Source of the DNA: Acanthornis magna
Lineage: Eukaryota > Chordata > Aves > Passeriformes > Acanthizidae
Direction of reading: 5' to 3'
DNA length: 64,000 nucleotides
Assembly: GCA_036785705.1 (NCBI GenBank)
Contig: JAWUZG010000174.1
Location: 924,001-988,000 of the forward strand
The notes under the pieces are model-generated. The model was not told the DNA's origin. It saw nothing but the letters and a program-made list of their open reading frames with translations, and made no database searches. A program made the position numbers and the translations under genes. Numbering within the stretch: the stretch's first letter is position 1; each line of letters begins with the position of its first letter. This document shows, in pieces, positions 1 through 12,300 of the stretch.

Positions 1-3000
1 GCAAAATGTGCCTGAAGATTCCCAAACAGCCAGAACTGTGTGGGACACAGAGAAGACTTCCAGAAGAATCAAATCAGCTACAAACTCCAATGTGTAACCT
101 CAAATGGGTGTGGAAGGTGACACATGTGACACTGAACCACACAAAAATCCCTGGAGCCATCTAGACAGAATATGACCAATGTCACACCAAGACACTGGGG
201 CCACTGCAGTGAGGAACAGAAGAGACCTTGCTAAACAAAATTTATTATGAAAGTGCCTGAGGTTTTCTGCAGAGGGGAATCAGGTCTCTCTGACCTTGGA
301 GAGATCTTTGAGGCAGTGAAAAGGGACATGGAGAAGGACTGTATGGACAACACCATGTCCTTGGATCTCAAAGGCTGTGTCAAGGTACCTCAGAAGAGGC
401 TCTTGTGCTAAGAGGCCATGGCTCAGCCCTGTGGACTGATAATGAGCTTGAGGGAGAGAAAACCCAAGCTGGGAAGAGATGTCCAGTTTCATGATGGAAA
501 AGCTCACTGTTGTGGAGAAGCCCAGGAATTCTGGCAGTCCTAGGCTTGGTGGCATGTGTGTAACAACCAAAGGAGATCAGCAATGCAAATCTATTCAGAA
601 TGTTCAGATCTGAAAAGGAACATGAAAAGCTGCAAAGAAAGGCAAAACAATGATTGGCAGGGAGATAAAATGGCCCCGAGTCCATGCCACAGACACAAAG
701 TCATTCAGATGGAAAGGAAACCCAAGCTGAACATAATAACAGGCTCCAAATTAGTGGCACACAGAAAGGATCCTGCAGCCACAAGGAGCTCCCTGATCGT
801 ACCTTGAAAATGCCCACCAGCAAAGGGAAAGGAAAATTCATTAAGTAAAATATTGGGAACAGAGAAACTTTGCTACAGCTCCTGTGAGTGGAACAGCACA
901 CGCAGTTCTGGCCTTGGTACCCAAAAACAGATTTCTTACAATCAAAATAGGGCCAAAGGAGAGAGGTGGGATGGTGGGAGAGGCAGACCAGGTATATGAA
1001 GAGAGAAGGAAAGGATGGGAAGATGGGCTGGGGGAGAGGGATGCTTTGGAAATGTGTGCAGTCCTGCCAGGTGTGGGATGATGAAGGGCTGGCAGCTAGA
1101 ATCGGGATGTGTTTCTGGGGGACAGCTTTGCCAAAGGTAGGGGCTGGCTCTGGGGGTCTCTGTCCTGCCCAGAGCTGTGCTGCTGTGGCCACCTCAGCGT
1201 GCAGCACCAGCCCAGCCCAGGCAGAGCCTGTTGGCTCCGTGCTGCTCCTGGGCTTGACCTGCACTGCTGCTGCGTGAGGGACAGCTTGGGCAGGTGGCCA
1301 CAGCCTCCTCAGTGCTCCTCCATGAGCTGGAAAGGGGCTGGGAAAACACACACCGTGAGCAGGCAGCAGGCCAGCCACATCCAGCCACTGAGTTTGCTAG
1401 AAAATTGATTCCCTGAATTGCTCCTTTGCTGCAGATAATGAAAATTAGAGAAGGGATTGTGAAGTACTAATAGGAGAGAAGGGCTAATTTCTTCTGCATT
1501 GGGTTTGATGGAGCTTGCCAAACCCACGGATCCTCCACCCCCCTCCAGGTGACACTGGGCTGCCCTGGCACTATCCCAGACTGGCAAAGATGTTTGCAGG
1601 ACTCCCCATGAGAGGGATCTGATCTGATCTGAATTGCTGCTGGCACAGGGCAACTTTTCACAGGCTGGAAGAGATCCCTCAAGAACTTTCATGGATCCTG
1701 ATCTCCCCTGGGGCTGGTCCCACCCCACTGGGACCCAGGCCAGTAAGACACTTCCCATCCCTGCTGTGCCCACAGACTCTGAACTGCCCAGGACAAGTGC
1801 CAGTGTGGCACAGGAGGTGCTCCCAAATCAGGGCATGCCCAATGGCCTTTACAAACCTTTCCTAGTCCTGCACCCACCTCTGCCTCTGTGCACTCATGTG
1901 AGCAGCAGCTCCATGTGAATGCAGATTTATGTTGTAAACATTACTTTAATTCCTAATTTGAAATCCTGCATCTTTGGTGCTCTTCTCCCATCCTTTCTGT
2001 CAGCTGCATCTGATCCCCACTCCGCCTTTCTGCTCTCCGAAACAGGGGTACTGCTGTCTGCCCCTGATGCCTGGTTTGTTGTATCTGACACCCCATTTCA
2101 TCCCTGCAGACTTTTCCAGAAACTTCACCTTCTCTAAGGCAGAAATTCACTGTCACAGCCATTTTCAAGCTTGCTGTACTTGTGTCCTCCTTTGCTGCTC
2201 CACTGGCTCTTCCCTTCCCGCCTTTGCACTCACCTCCTCCTGCCCATCCGCTGCCAGGCTCTGAATTCTCCTTGTTCTCTGTTCCCCCAACCCCCGTGGA
2301 CATTCCCCTCCTTTTGCCTTGCACCTGAATCACAAGCCCCTAATTACTCCCACTGTGCTGCCCTCCTCTGATCTCGCTGTACAACGCCCTGCCCATGCCT
2401 TCTTCTCTTTCTTCCTAACAGTTTCTCTTTCCCTTCTCAAACTCTTCCTCTCCACTGCCCCTGATGAATATTCCCTTCAGATCCTGGAGGTTCTGAAGGC
2501 TTTGCTTGGCCTTGCCTCACCCACCCTCCCCATCTCTTTGGGACCACCCTCCCTCCCTGCTGCCCCATCAGTAACAGGGCTGGGGCTCATTAAATCAACA
2601 GACCCACAGCCCTTTCAGGAAATACCCTGTAAAGAACAGGCTGGGATCCTGGCAGCCGAGCTGCTGGCAAATGCACAGTGCATTGTGGAAACAGCAAAGC
2701 CCTTTTTAAAATTTGTTTCAGTGCCATAAATGGATTCCATTTATGGGCCTTTTGTGCTCTTCTCCCTTTCCCACCACGCGGCCAGGATCTCCCACAGTGC
2801 TCGTGGAGTCCTGTGGAGCAACGTGGTCACTGACCTGCACGGATGCCATGGCACCCCCTGAGGACCCAAGGCCATGGGGCTTAGTGCCAGCTTAGAGTGA
2901 AGCAATTAATTTTCACAGCTGAAAACCCTTCACATTTCATCTCATTCTGCAAAAAATGCTGATAAAGCCACAAATTCCACAAGGAAAAGGGTTATCTTGA

Positions 3001-3774
3001 CAGTCAGCCTTGTTTGCTCTCCTCCCAAGCAATCCTCCCATCTCTGACAGGGCAGAGCTGCATCTCCCCTGGCACAGCAATTCCAGCCCACAGGATGCTG
3101 AGGACACATCTGGGGGGAGCAGTGCCTGGTCCCACTGTGCACTGACAGCACAGTGACATTTCCCCTCGGTGCTGGAAAACAGCTCAGCCGGCCGATCCCT
3201 CCCGTGCTGTCAGGGAAGATGAAACCTCTGCAGCAAAACCGGGGCTGTTTGTTCACAAATACCCTGTTTTGCAAGGGAGCTGAGCGGGGAGTGGGGATGG
3301 GAGTACTTGAAAAGCAAATGAACTTATGTTTTATGCTTTTTAAGATGTCTAACAGAGTACAAAAGTTCATCTTTAATAGGAGGGCAACACAGAGTGCTTA
3401 GAGCTGCGGTTTGACACAGATACAGAGCTCAAAAGCCTTTGAAGTATCTTCTGATTCCTCATTCTGCCTGAAGTAACTTTAGATTTATGCAGCAGATGGG
3501 AAATAGTCCCTCGTTACGTGGCTCTCCACTTCAGCGCTGACTCCGAGATAAGGCAGCCTTGCTGCATCTGCACTCCTCAGAAGAGCTCTTAGTGCTTTAG
3601 TCTTCAGGGTCCTGAGTCTGTAGTTTGCATATTTTTTTCCTGTTTTTCTGTAAAATTAGTCTTGATAAGTCCAACGTGTTGTGAACCTCTTCAAAGGAGA
3701 ATGAGGAGGAGAAAAGTTTGTCTGCGGAGTAGAGGTGATTCATTTCAATGCGTTTGAGAACAGCTCTGTGTGTT
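1..3774. other. Intergenic, no gene recognised
   Basis: Unique-looking sequence with no recognisable exon, RNA gene or repeat family. The open frames on both strands are short, overlap one another and show no domain. Confidence 0.6.
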
Positions 3775-4260
3775 TGGGGGAAGCGCTTTCAGAGAAGCGC
3801 TGGGGAGCGGCCTCGCGGTGACCCCAGCTCGCACACGCCGCCTTTGAAGAAGTCACTCAAAAAGCTTTTCTGTGACTCTCAGCGCTGCAAACCACACCCT
3901 CAGCCTCGGCGAGGTCCCTGCGAGGGGGGCGGCTCCCCGAGGGGGCTGCAGGGAGAGGGCAATGAGTGCCGAGCTGGGCTGGGCTGTGAGCCGCGGTGGG
4001 TCCGGAGCCGCCCCAGCGCACGCACGGCTGCGGCACGGTACGGGGCTCGGCACGGCCGGGCTCGGCTCCTCGGCACCGACACAGCCACGTCCAGCACACC
4101 TGTGGGCTTCGCTCCTGCCCGGGACCGTGGCCTTTTCCCAGGGGTTCAGCCCTCCCCGCCGCACGTCTCTCCCCCTCGCTCCCTGCTGCACTTTGCGTGT
4201 GCCTCTTCACGTGTGTCTCTTCACGTGTGTGAGCCCGGGCCCTGCACCGCAGTCCGGAGA
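3775..4260. promoter_or_regulatory. Orphan CpG-rich island 1
   Basis: GC-rich stretch dense in CpG, with a GC box (gggggcgg) near 3926. Two canonical CACGTG E-boxes at 4208-4213 and 4222-4227 sit in a 14-bp tandem (tcttcacgtgtg). It looks like a promoter or enhancer CpG island, but no recognisable first exon follows. A plus-strand open frame through it (3748-4509) runs into a CR1 repeat and has no known domain. Confidence 0.5.
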
Positions 4261-4330
4261 CAAGGAGGCTCGGGAGGGACTCTCTCGCTCTCCCTGACAG
4301 GGGGCTGGAGCCAGGACAGGATTGGGCTCT

Positions 4331-4610
4331 GCTCCCGGGGAACAAAGGACAGGATGAAAGGAAACAGCCTCAAGCTGTGCCAGGGGAGGTTTAGGCTGGA
4401 TATTAGGAAATTTTTTTTTTTTGCAGAAGGGGTTGTAAAGCATTGGAGCAGACTGCCCAGGGCATGTTTCACCATCCCTGCAAGATGTTCAAAAAAGGTG
4501 TGGATGTGAGGCTTGATGTTCTATGGTGAACATGGTGGTGGTTCTGCGTCGATGGTTGGACTTGATCTTAAATACCTTTTCCAAACTTAACCACTCTATG
4601 ATTCTATTAT
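4331..4610 (+). mobile_element. CR1 LINE 3' fragment
   Basis: Contains the CR1 3'-end signature gaggtttaggctggatatta and ends at actctatgattctatt. An internal T12 run interrupts it. It sits at the edge of CpG island 1. Confidence 0.9.
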
Positions 4611-4612
4611 TT

Positions 4613-7600
4613 TCATGCCCTCCTTAGTTCATTCAGCACAGTCAGGATAAGGCTGATCAGTCCTAAGGGCTGGTCCATCTCCCGACAACTGGTCCCAGCA
4701 AAGCCCAAGTCAGCCTGACTTAGGGTCCCTCCCCACAGGGCACTCACTGCTCCCAGAGATGGTTTAGGACACTCAGATACTCTCCCAGGGCTTGGATTGG
4801 GTTGTGCTTGGGTGGGGCAGAGCGATGATGCCATGACAGTTGTCACCAGGAAACCTTGTACCTTATATCACAAATTACCTGCAGTAATTGAGGTTGTGCA
4901 AACACCATTTATCCTGGCAGGACTTGCAGCTGTGACGGAATTGGCTTTGTTTCCGACTTTGAAGTTTTCCCCACTGACCAGATGCTGAGGGCTGTGTTGT
5001 TTACCCTCCTGCATAAAAGCCTCCTTTAACACACAGCTTGGCATTTCTGCTTCTTGCAAGATTCCCTGGAATACACCATACTGGAGCATTGCCCTCCTCA
5101 GATCCTGCCCAGAAACTTTTGAAGTCTCCAGTGCCCCTTGCCCCTGCCAGGACCTATCCAGGCACAGGATTCCTCGCTCTGATATTGTGCTGCAGGAGCC
5201 TGAGCAGCCAAAGGTGTCTCACAGCCTCCTGAGGCTGAGTCACCACTGCAGAAGGCAGGTGGGGATGTTTAGGAGGAGGCTGCGGGACAGCCCTCTGGGG
5301 CATCCACTGCTGGCCCTTCTGGGCTGCTCTGCAAAGCTCCAGGGTATATCAATATAGATATAGATGCCATATATTTATTTATGGCATGACATCATTCTCA
5401 GCTGCATGTCCTGGGCTACAGCACCAATCACAGAATGGCCTGGATCAGAAAGGACCTTAAAGCTCATCTCATTCCACCCCCTGCCATGGGCAAGGACACC
5501 TTTCACGAGATCAGGTTCCTCCAAGCCCCACCCAACCTGGCTTTGGACAATTCCAGGGATGGGGCAGCCACAGCTTCTCTAGGCACCTGTGCCAGGGCCT
5601 GCCTACCCTCACAGGGAAGAATTTCTTCCCAATATCTAGTCCTAATATCCCAGTATCTATCCTAATACGTAACATCCTAATTCCTAATATCTGGGAAGGG
5701 CACTTTGCCTATTTATTGCTGCCCTGTTCCATCCAGACTGTTCCTGCCTTCTGGCCTTGGTTAAAATCCTTGGAATCCTTCTCAGCCCCAGTACCCCAGG
5801 TATCCCTGAAATTGCTTGTGTGAGTGGGGAGAGGATGAGGGGGCTCCCATAACTGGAACAATTCCTCTCTCAATCCATCTCCTGTGATGTTTATGCCTCT
5901 CTCTTTGTCTGGGTGTTCAGAGCTGGCTGATCGACACAGTATTTATGACTTGTTTGTACAATAATTGCTGCTTAAGATAAATGATTCATAAAGTCCTACC
6001 ATAGTCTTGGAAATGGTGTAAACAGGGAGAGCAGCTGGAGGACAGCAGTGGGATGCTAATGAGGGACCACCATGGGGAAGCAAATGCAAAAAGACTGGGG
6101 AGGAGGGGGATTAATGCAGCCCCTGATGCTGGAGAGCATCCAATGCTCACCTGCAGCACAGGGAAGAGCCCAGGCTGCCCCAGCCCCAGTCCTGAAACAA
6201 GTCTGCAAGAGTCACTTTGAGCCACGAGGGCAGGAGGGATCTGAGCACTAGGGCAAGGATCCAGTGTGGGCAGCTCTGAGATGTCAGCAATGAGTAAGGA
6301 CACAGAGGGGACAGGGCTGGACAGCCAGCCCAGGCTGCAGGAGACAGGTGGGTCTTGCCACACTTGGCATGGGGATCAGGGACCCCCAGCTCAGCTGAGC
6401 CCCGGGGCAGGTGAGGAGGAGCTTGCTGCTGAGCAGGAGCACAGCTCACTGCTCACCGACTCTGCTTCACCTACTCTGCCTGGCTGTCACCAGCTTCGGC
6501 TCCGGGTGTCACCTCTGCATTGACAGGACACAACGGATGGCATGGAGGGACAAAGAGAAGGGACAGCCCTGCTGCCAGGTGCCCACAAAACACCTTGGAG
6601 AGTGGGAAATTGTTATCCTGCTTACCAGCATACACAATTCTGTGTGTATCCTCCTAAGAGCGTGAGCCATGGTGGGTGCTGGGTGAGAAGTGCTCTGCTG
6701 CAGCCCTGGGACCAGCCTGAGGACAGGCTACAGGAACAGCCTCCTGGGTTATATTCTTTGACAGGAGGCAAGAGCCACGTGAGGATGGAGGTCTGACCTG
6801 CCTCTGCCTCACTGCTCTCCTCTGGGTGCTCAAGGGAGCGTGGGCACCCAGGAGAGGTCTCCTAAAACCTTCTTCTGAGCAACAGCTGGAAGAAACCAAT
6901 TCCAGGGCAGTGGAAACAACTTGGGAGAAGGTTTACATGTGCTGAACATCCCCCATGGCCATCCTCAACCCCACACAGGTATCACCCCATGGAAGGGCAA
7001 AGGGCTCTCCCCACCCAATGCTCTCCAGGCACCATTCCCTAATAACACAGAGGCAGAGCACTTCAAGGTGTGGTATTATTCAGCCTCTCACTGAAATGAA
7101 AAGAGCTGAAATTGGTCACACTCTGATCCCATAAGAACATGGGCAGAAATACATTCCTTTACACAACTTCACCAGGCTGAAGCAGCCAAGCCCAGTCCTG
7201 TCAGTGCCCGTCACTCTGCTGGATGTGATGGAAGCGCCATGCACTGTCAGTGCTGCAGTGGCTGTCACAGGCACAGTGCTCTTGAATGTTAGCACTTGGG
7301 ATCGCATGGGAAGAGCAGCTTGGACGTGGGGCAGAAGGATTAGAATGTCAGTGTGTGGGGCACTTCCATTGTTTCTGACTCTGTGGGGTCACTAGGGAAG
7401 GGTCTCTGTAGGGTGTGAGCACAGTGCTGCACCCAAATACAGCCAGAACTCCCTCAGTGCTCACCCCCTCCAGGCTAATCAGTGGCTGGATAAATAAACA
7501 CTCAGGAAGAAGATGGATCACAAATAACAAACTCGCTGCGACACCCAGATCAGCTGACAGGGCAGAAAACCCCTCCTGCTGCAGCACAGTACCTTTCCTA

Positions 7601-8227
7601 CCTTGTGCTTCCTGAGCGGTGGGAAGATGGGGTGCCCCAAAAGGGCGATTTTGGGCTGCTTCCCAGCAGGATACCACACACACATCCCTGTGACACCACC
7701 CTCTGATTGTAATGCCTCCAGAATTTTTTCAGCCCCCAAACCTCAGTGCCATGGTCCTTTGCAGAGCAGCTGGGACCTCCCCACCCCCCAGAGAAGCCCT
7801 TGAAAGCAGCTGGGACACGGCCAGAGCAGACAGTGATGGTGACACTGTGTGCTTAGCAGGGCCAGTCTGGGGTGCAGGCAGAGGGGAGAAGCCAGGGCAT
7901 TTCTTGATTGCCAAGAAAATCTTGCACACCAGACCAGGGGCTGGAGCTTGGATGCAATGCAAGAGCTGAAGTCAAATGCTTCCAGATTGATTCCCACTTT
8001 TAAGGGCTCACCCATGTGATATTCAATGGTAGTATGCGAGCTCCAAGGCTGAGGAGAGAGGTGAAACGTGGAGCTGTGCTCCTGAACTGCCCAGGGACCA
8101 GAGCTGGGATGGGCTGAGGCCAAGGAGTTTGGTTATGGGATTCTCTAGCTTGTGTCCAGCTGAAGGTACAGGATTTCCAGAACATCCAGAACAAGTGACA
8201 AGGGAAAATGGCCTCCATTGCACCTCC
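4613..8227. other. Intergenic, no gene recognised
   Basis: Apart from the CR1 copy at 5428-5703, nothing identifiable. Confidence 0.6.
5428..5703 (-). mobile_element. CR1 LINE 3' fragment
   Basis: Starts at cacagaatggcctggatcag (reverse of the CR1 tail) and runs through gacacct and gccacagcttctct blocks into AT-rich taatatc repeats. Confidence 0.9.
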
Positions 8228-8469
8228 CAAAGTTGCACCAGGGGAGGTTTAGGCTGGATATTGGGAAAAGTTCTTCACTGAAAGGTTGGTCAGGTATTGG
8301 CACAGGCTGCCCAGGGCAGTGGTGGAGTCACAATCCCTGGAAGTGCTCAAAACTCACGTGGATGTGGCACTTGGGAACATGGGTTAGTGGAGAACATTCC
8401 AGTGCTGGGGAATGGTTGGATCGATGATCTTAGAGGGCTTTCCAATATTATTGATGCCACGATCCTATG
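8228..8469 (+). mobile_element. CR1 LINE 3' fragment
   Basis: Signature gaggtttaggctggatattg, then gcccagggcagtggtggagt, ending near cgatcctatga. Confidence 0.9.
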
Positions 8470-11400
8470 AACACAACTGCTCACTGCAGGCTGCATCCTC
8501 CATCCACTGCAGCCCTCTGTGCCACCAGATTGAGTATTAGGAGAGGCCAAGAGGTAGCAGCAGCCCTCAACACTGCCAGCATCCGTGTGGGAAGGCCAGA
8601 CATCCCAGTCCAGGCTCTCCCAGCACCCTCCAGCCTGGAGCAAAGGTGAGAGCTGCTGGGAGGGGACACACTGCTAGGAGTTCCTGGTGCAGGCAGGCAC
8701 CAAGGCAGTGCCACGTCCCTGTGCCTTTTGAAGGACTGGATCTGATGCTGCTAGAGGAGGGCTAGGGGAGCATCTGTTATCCCAAGGTAGCACTGGCCTG
8801 CAAATCCAGGATTTAGCTGATCTTCCAGGGAGCCAGAGAGCCCAGCCAGCCACCATGATTTAGCCTGAGGAGAAGGAACTAAGCATCATGCCTAGTGCTG
8901 GCTCTGCTGAACCCCAGGAGCTGTGGGACAAATGAAGAAAATGACAGACTAGAGGGAAATTAATAGAGCAGAAAATTTGAAATGATGTGGAAATAATTTC
9001 CCCAGCTTAAGGAGAGCTCCTTGTATGTTTAATTTCAGAACGCAACTGTTTTCATGTTGCTAAATTACAGTATCAAAGCAAGGGGCCCTGCCTGGAGCTG
9101 ATGGGACATGGGGCATTCCCATGCCTGTGGTGAGCTCTCCCACCTGGAGCAAAGTAAGGGCTGAGGTGACCTATGTTTGCTATAGGGTAGGGGGCAAGGA
9201 GCTGTCGTGGCTGTTTTGGAGAAGCCCAAGCGCTGCTCGTCACCTCCATGAAGATTTGTTCTGTTAAGCTTTCATCCCTAATTTGAGGCCGCCAGAAGCA
9301 GCTGATGGGGGAGGGCAGTGGGGTGGGGGGGCTGGGATGTGCCTACTGACTCCTTCCCCCACTCCCAGACTCTGCTCCCCCTGTATATGGGAATTTCTGT
9401 CCACTGTGCTGTGCAGAGCCAGGGTTGGAGCTGGAGGAGCCAAGGGGGATGGAGGGAGCTGCTGCAGTGGGAAGGGAGGAGAGGGACAGTCGTGTTTCTT
9501 GGAAGCCTCCTGAATCCACCTGCTGTGGGGGTCTGGTCTCAGCTGCAATGTCCAGATCTGCAAAGCTCTCCCACCTTCTGCAGCCACCTGCAGGCTCTGT
9601 CCTGGGTGTTGAGCCAAAGAAGACAGCACCCAGGACCCAACTGCCCCTGCCAGGACCTGGAGGACTGGAATGAAACTCTCCCTGGGCACGTTCCCAGTCT
9701 GGGAATGTGAGGGCACTTGGGGAGGGTCCACAGAAAGCAGAGACTGCAATGACACAGTGAAAAAACAGATCCATGACCACGGTGCTCCCTGCATCCTGGC
9801 ACAGCCTGGGGATCCCCTGCTCAGGCTTGGTGGCAGCCCATGGGCTTGCACTGCCAACAGTGCCAGGGGAAGTGGGCATAGGGAAGATGCTCTCTCAGAT
9901 GCTGGAAATCTGTTGGGAAGTCCCCAGGGAGCCTCAGGGAGTGAGGAATCAGCTTCTTTCCTGACAAAAGAAGTTTTCAAGGTGTCCTTTAGGCTTCAGA
10001 GCGCAGAGTGAGATTGATCTGTGCTCAGCCCTCCAGAGAAAATCACCAGTCTGAATTTTCTCTTTCCTCATACATAAATGGGCAGGAGCTGCCCACAAGT
10101 TCCTGCAAGTGGAGCTGGGAGCAGACAGCCCCGGGAAGAGGGGAGAAGGGAGACAGACAGGGCATCAGAACCTCATCAGCCCTCTCCCCCCTCTGCTGCA
10201 GACTCCTGACATGCAGGGTCTAAGGGGCACGGGCAGGGAGGGAGGGAGCCCTGGATGTGGGCAGGGGAGCAGCTGTGTCCCTTCCAGAGCCATGGCCCCA
10301 AACTTCCCCGGGCAGAGTGCTGGGAAAAGGGAAAGCAGCCTTTTGCTGCTAAAGCCCTGCCATGCATGCAGGACCCAGAGACCTGCATCCCTGATGGGGC
10401 ACTCCCAGCCAGGACACTGTGGTGGCAGCTGCTCTGCCCCACAGTATGGGGCACCCAGGCAGCACATCTGCACAGAAAATTTTCGTTCATCTGTCACAGA
10501 GGTGCTGCAAAATGCCCCGACTCACATGGGCGGTGCTGGAAGGACCAACCGGAGTGCTGTCTGTCCTCTTGTGCTGGGTTGGAATGCTCCAGGCACTCTT
10601 CCTAATGAAGCTGAGTGGAGGTTTCAGTCTTCCTGGGAAATACCCGGGCTTCCCAAGGCTGCATCCACAGCCCGGTTCATCCCCGTCTGCTCTTGTTTCT
10701 TCCTGCTCAGCGCTGTGTATTCCCCCAGCACAGCGAGCTCAGTGCAAGCTGCAGAAATTCCACTTTTATTACAGCAGATGGAGTCCAAACCCCGATAGCG
10801 GGGAAGAGAGGAGAGGAGAGGAGAGGAGAGGAGAGGAGAGGAGAGGAGAGGAGAGGAGAGGAGAGGAGAGGAGAGGAGAGGAGAGGAGAGGAGAGGAGAG
10901 GAGAGGAGAGGAGAGGAGAGGAGAGGAGAGGAGAGGAGAGGAGAGGAGAGGAGAGGAGAGGAGAGGAGAGGAGAGGAGAGGAGAGAGGAGAGAGCTCTCC
11001 ATCCTCTGCAGCCACAGCCTGTGTGGGGCTTGCAAGACACTACCTTAGACCACAGCAGGGCACAGAGGGAGTAGCCTGCACGTCCTCAGGGTGACCATCT
11101 CTGTTCTGATAGCCTGGACACAGCAACCAAAGGTCCCCCTAGTCACCCCCTTGCACACAACCAGCTGTTTACCCTTTGGTACACAATTCCAGCCACATGG
11201 AATAATGCTTCCCCTCTGGTTAGAACATTCCCAGTTCCAACCCCCCAAATTTCCTACCTGGATGGAACCTCTGGGGCATCTCCTTTGCTTGGGTGGCTGC
11301 TGCTGGCATTGCATCACCAGTGTGTCTGCTGCCCTTCTCTTCCAGCACTTGTAGCATGGAGTGGTGGCCCCCTGGCAGAGTCAGTCACTCTGTCCCCAAG

Positions 11401-11979
11401 GGCCCCTGTCTCTCTTCTCTTGAGTTCTGGGCCCCAAACTGAGCTTGTCAGGGAGCCCTGGCTGAGCAGGGTGCATGACCAACACATGCAGCTGAACTGC
11501 TTCACAAATGCATAGAGAAAAAAACATATCGTGAGCCCTCTGTGCACGTAAATGACCCCAAAGTGAAGTGCAGGGGATGGAAAAATAGTCTGGGATTTAG
11601 GTACACCTGGAGGTGTTATCACCACCTTATGACAGAGTCCTGTCACCCCTGAGGCTGGGTCTGGGAGAATGGGTGAGGGACCCATCTTCCAGGCCAGGAC
11701 CACTGTACCCAGTGGGTCTTGGCCCACAGCAATGCCAATGGAATGCAATGTCAGCTGGAACTGGAAGAAGACAGACAGACCCTAAAGCCTGGCCACGAGA
11801 TCTAAGAATGACAAATTCAAATAGAAAAATAATCTCTGAGCCATAGCGGTGGAGTGAGATCGCTGTGGCTGGGACAGTCTTCTCCCACCAGTGACTCCAG
11901 CGCAGCAGATGCTGCAGAGGGAAAGCCGTGAAGCCTTCACCAGTGGCCTGGGGCAGGCAGGCAGTGAGCGGCAGAGCGA
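8470..11979. other. Intergenic with GGAGA array, no gene recognised
   Basis: Contains the pentanucleotide array and otherwise unique sequence. Open frames of up to about 240 codons near 9264-9980 are low-complexity and have no known domain. Confidence 0.55.
10805..10994. repeat. (GGAGA)n pentanucleotide microsatellite
   Basis: About 38 nearly perfect copies of a 5-bp purine unit, without interruption until the last 15 bases. It is a pure polypurine/polypyrimidine tract, so all long open frames across it are artefacts of the repeat. Confidence 0.98.
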
Positions 11980-12300
11980 TGAACCCGCTGTGGAACTGCT
12001 CCTGCCCAGCACAGCCCCTCCCTCTGCCCGAGCAGCACCCGCTGGCCGCGGGATGCCGGCTGCGACAAGGACAGGCTCTGGGAGCTGCAGGGCAAACGTG
12101 TGTGTGTCAGAGCCGCCCCTGGCCGCTCGCTGTGTTGTGGCAGCAATAGCGTGTAAAGCGCTGTCTGTGCGAGAGGAATCGCGTGTCGAGCGCTCCCCGG
12201 GGCCGCGGGATCGCTGCCGCCGCCGCCGCACCGCGCCCGCCCCGGGGCCGGGGCCGGGGCCGGGGCACAGCGGCGGAACGGGGCTGGCAGCGGCAGCCTG
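11980..12300. promoter_or_regulatory. Orphan CpG-rich island 2 with GCC and GGGGCC repeats
   Basis: CpG-dense block in otherwise CpG-poor sequence. It holds a short (GCC)n tract near 12213-12227 and about four GGGGCC units at 12240-12266. The composition fits a promoter CpG island. The open frames across it (such as 11891-12445 plus) are compositional and match nothing I know. Confidence 0.5.

Noticed and set aside
3748..4509. 253-codon plus-strand open frame across CpG island 1
   Set aside because: It is open because of GC-rich composition, ends inside a CR1 element and has no known domain.
10419..11094. Long open frames on both strands over the GGAGA array
   Set aside because: Pure products of the pentanucleotide repeat, open in several frames at once.
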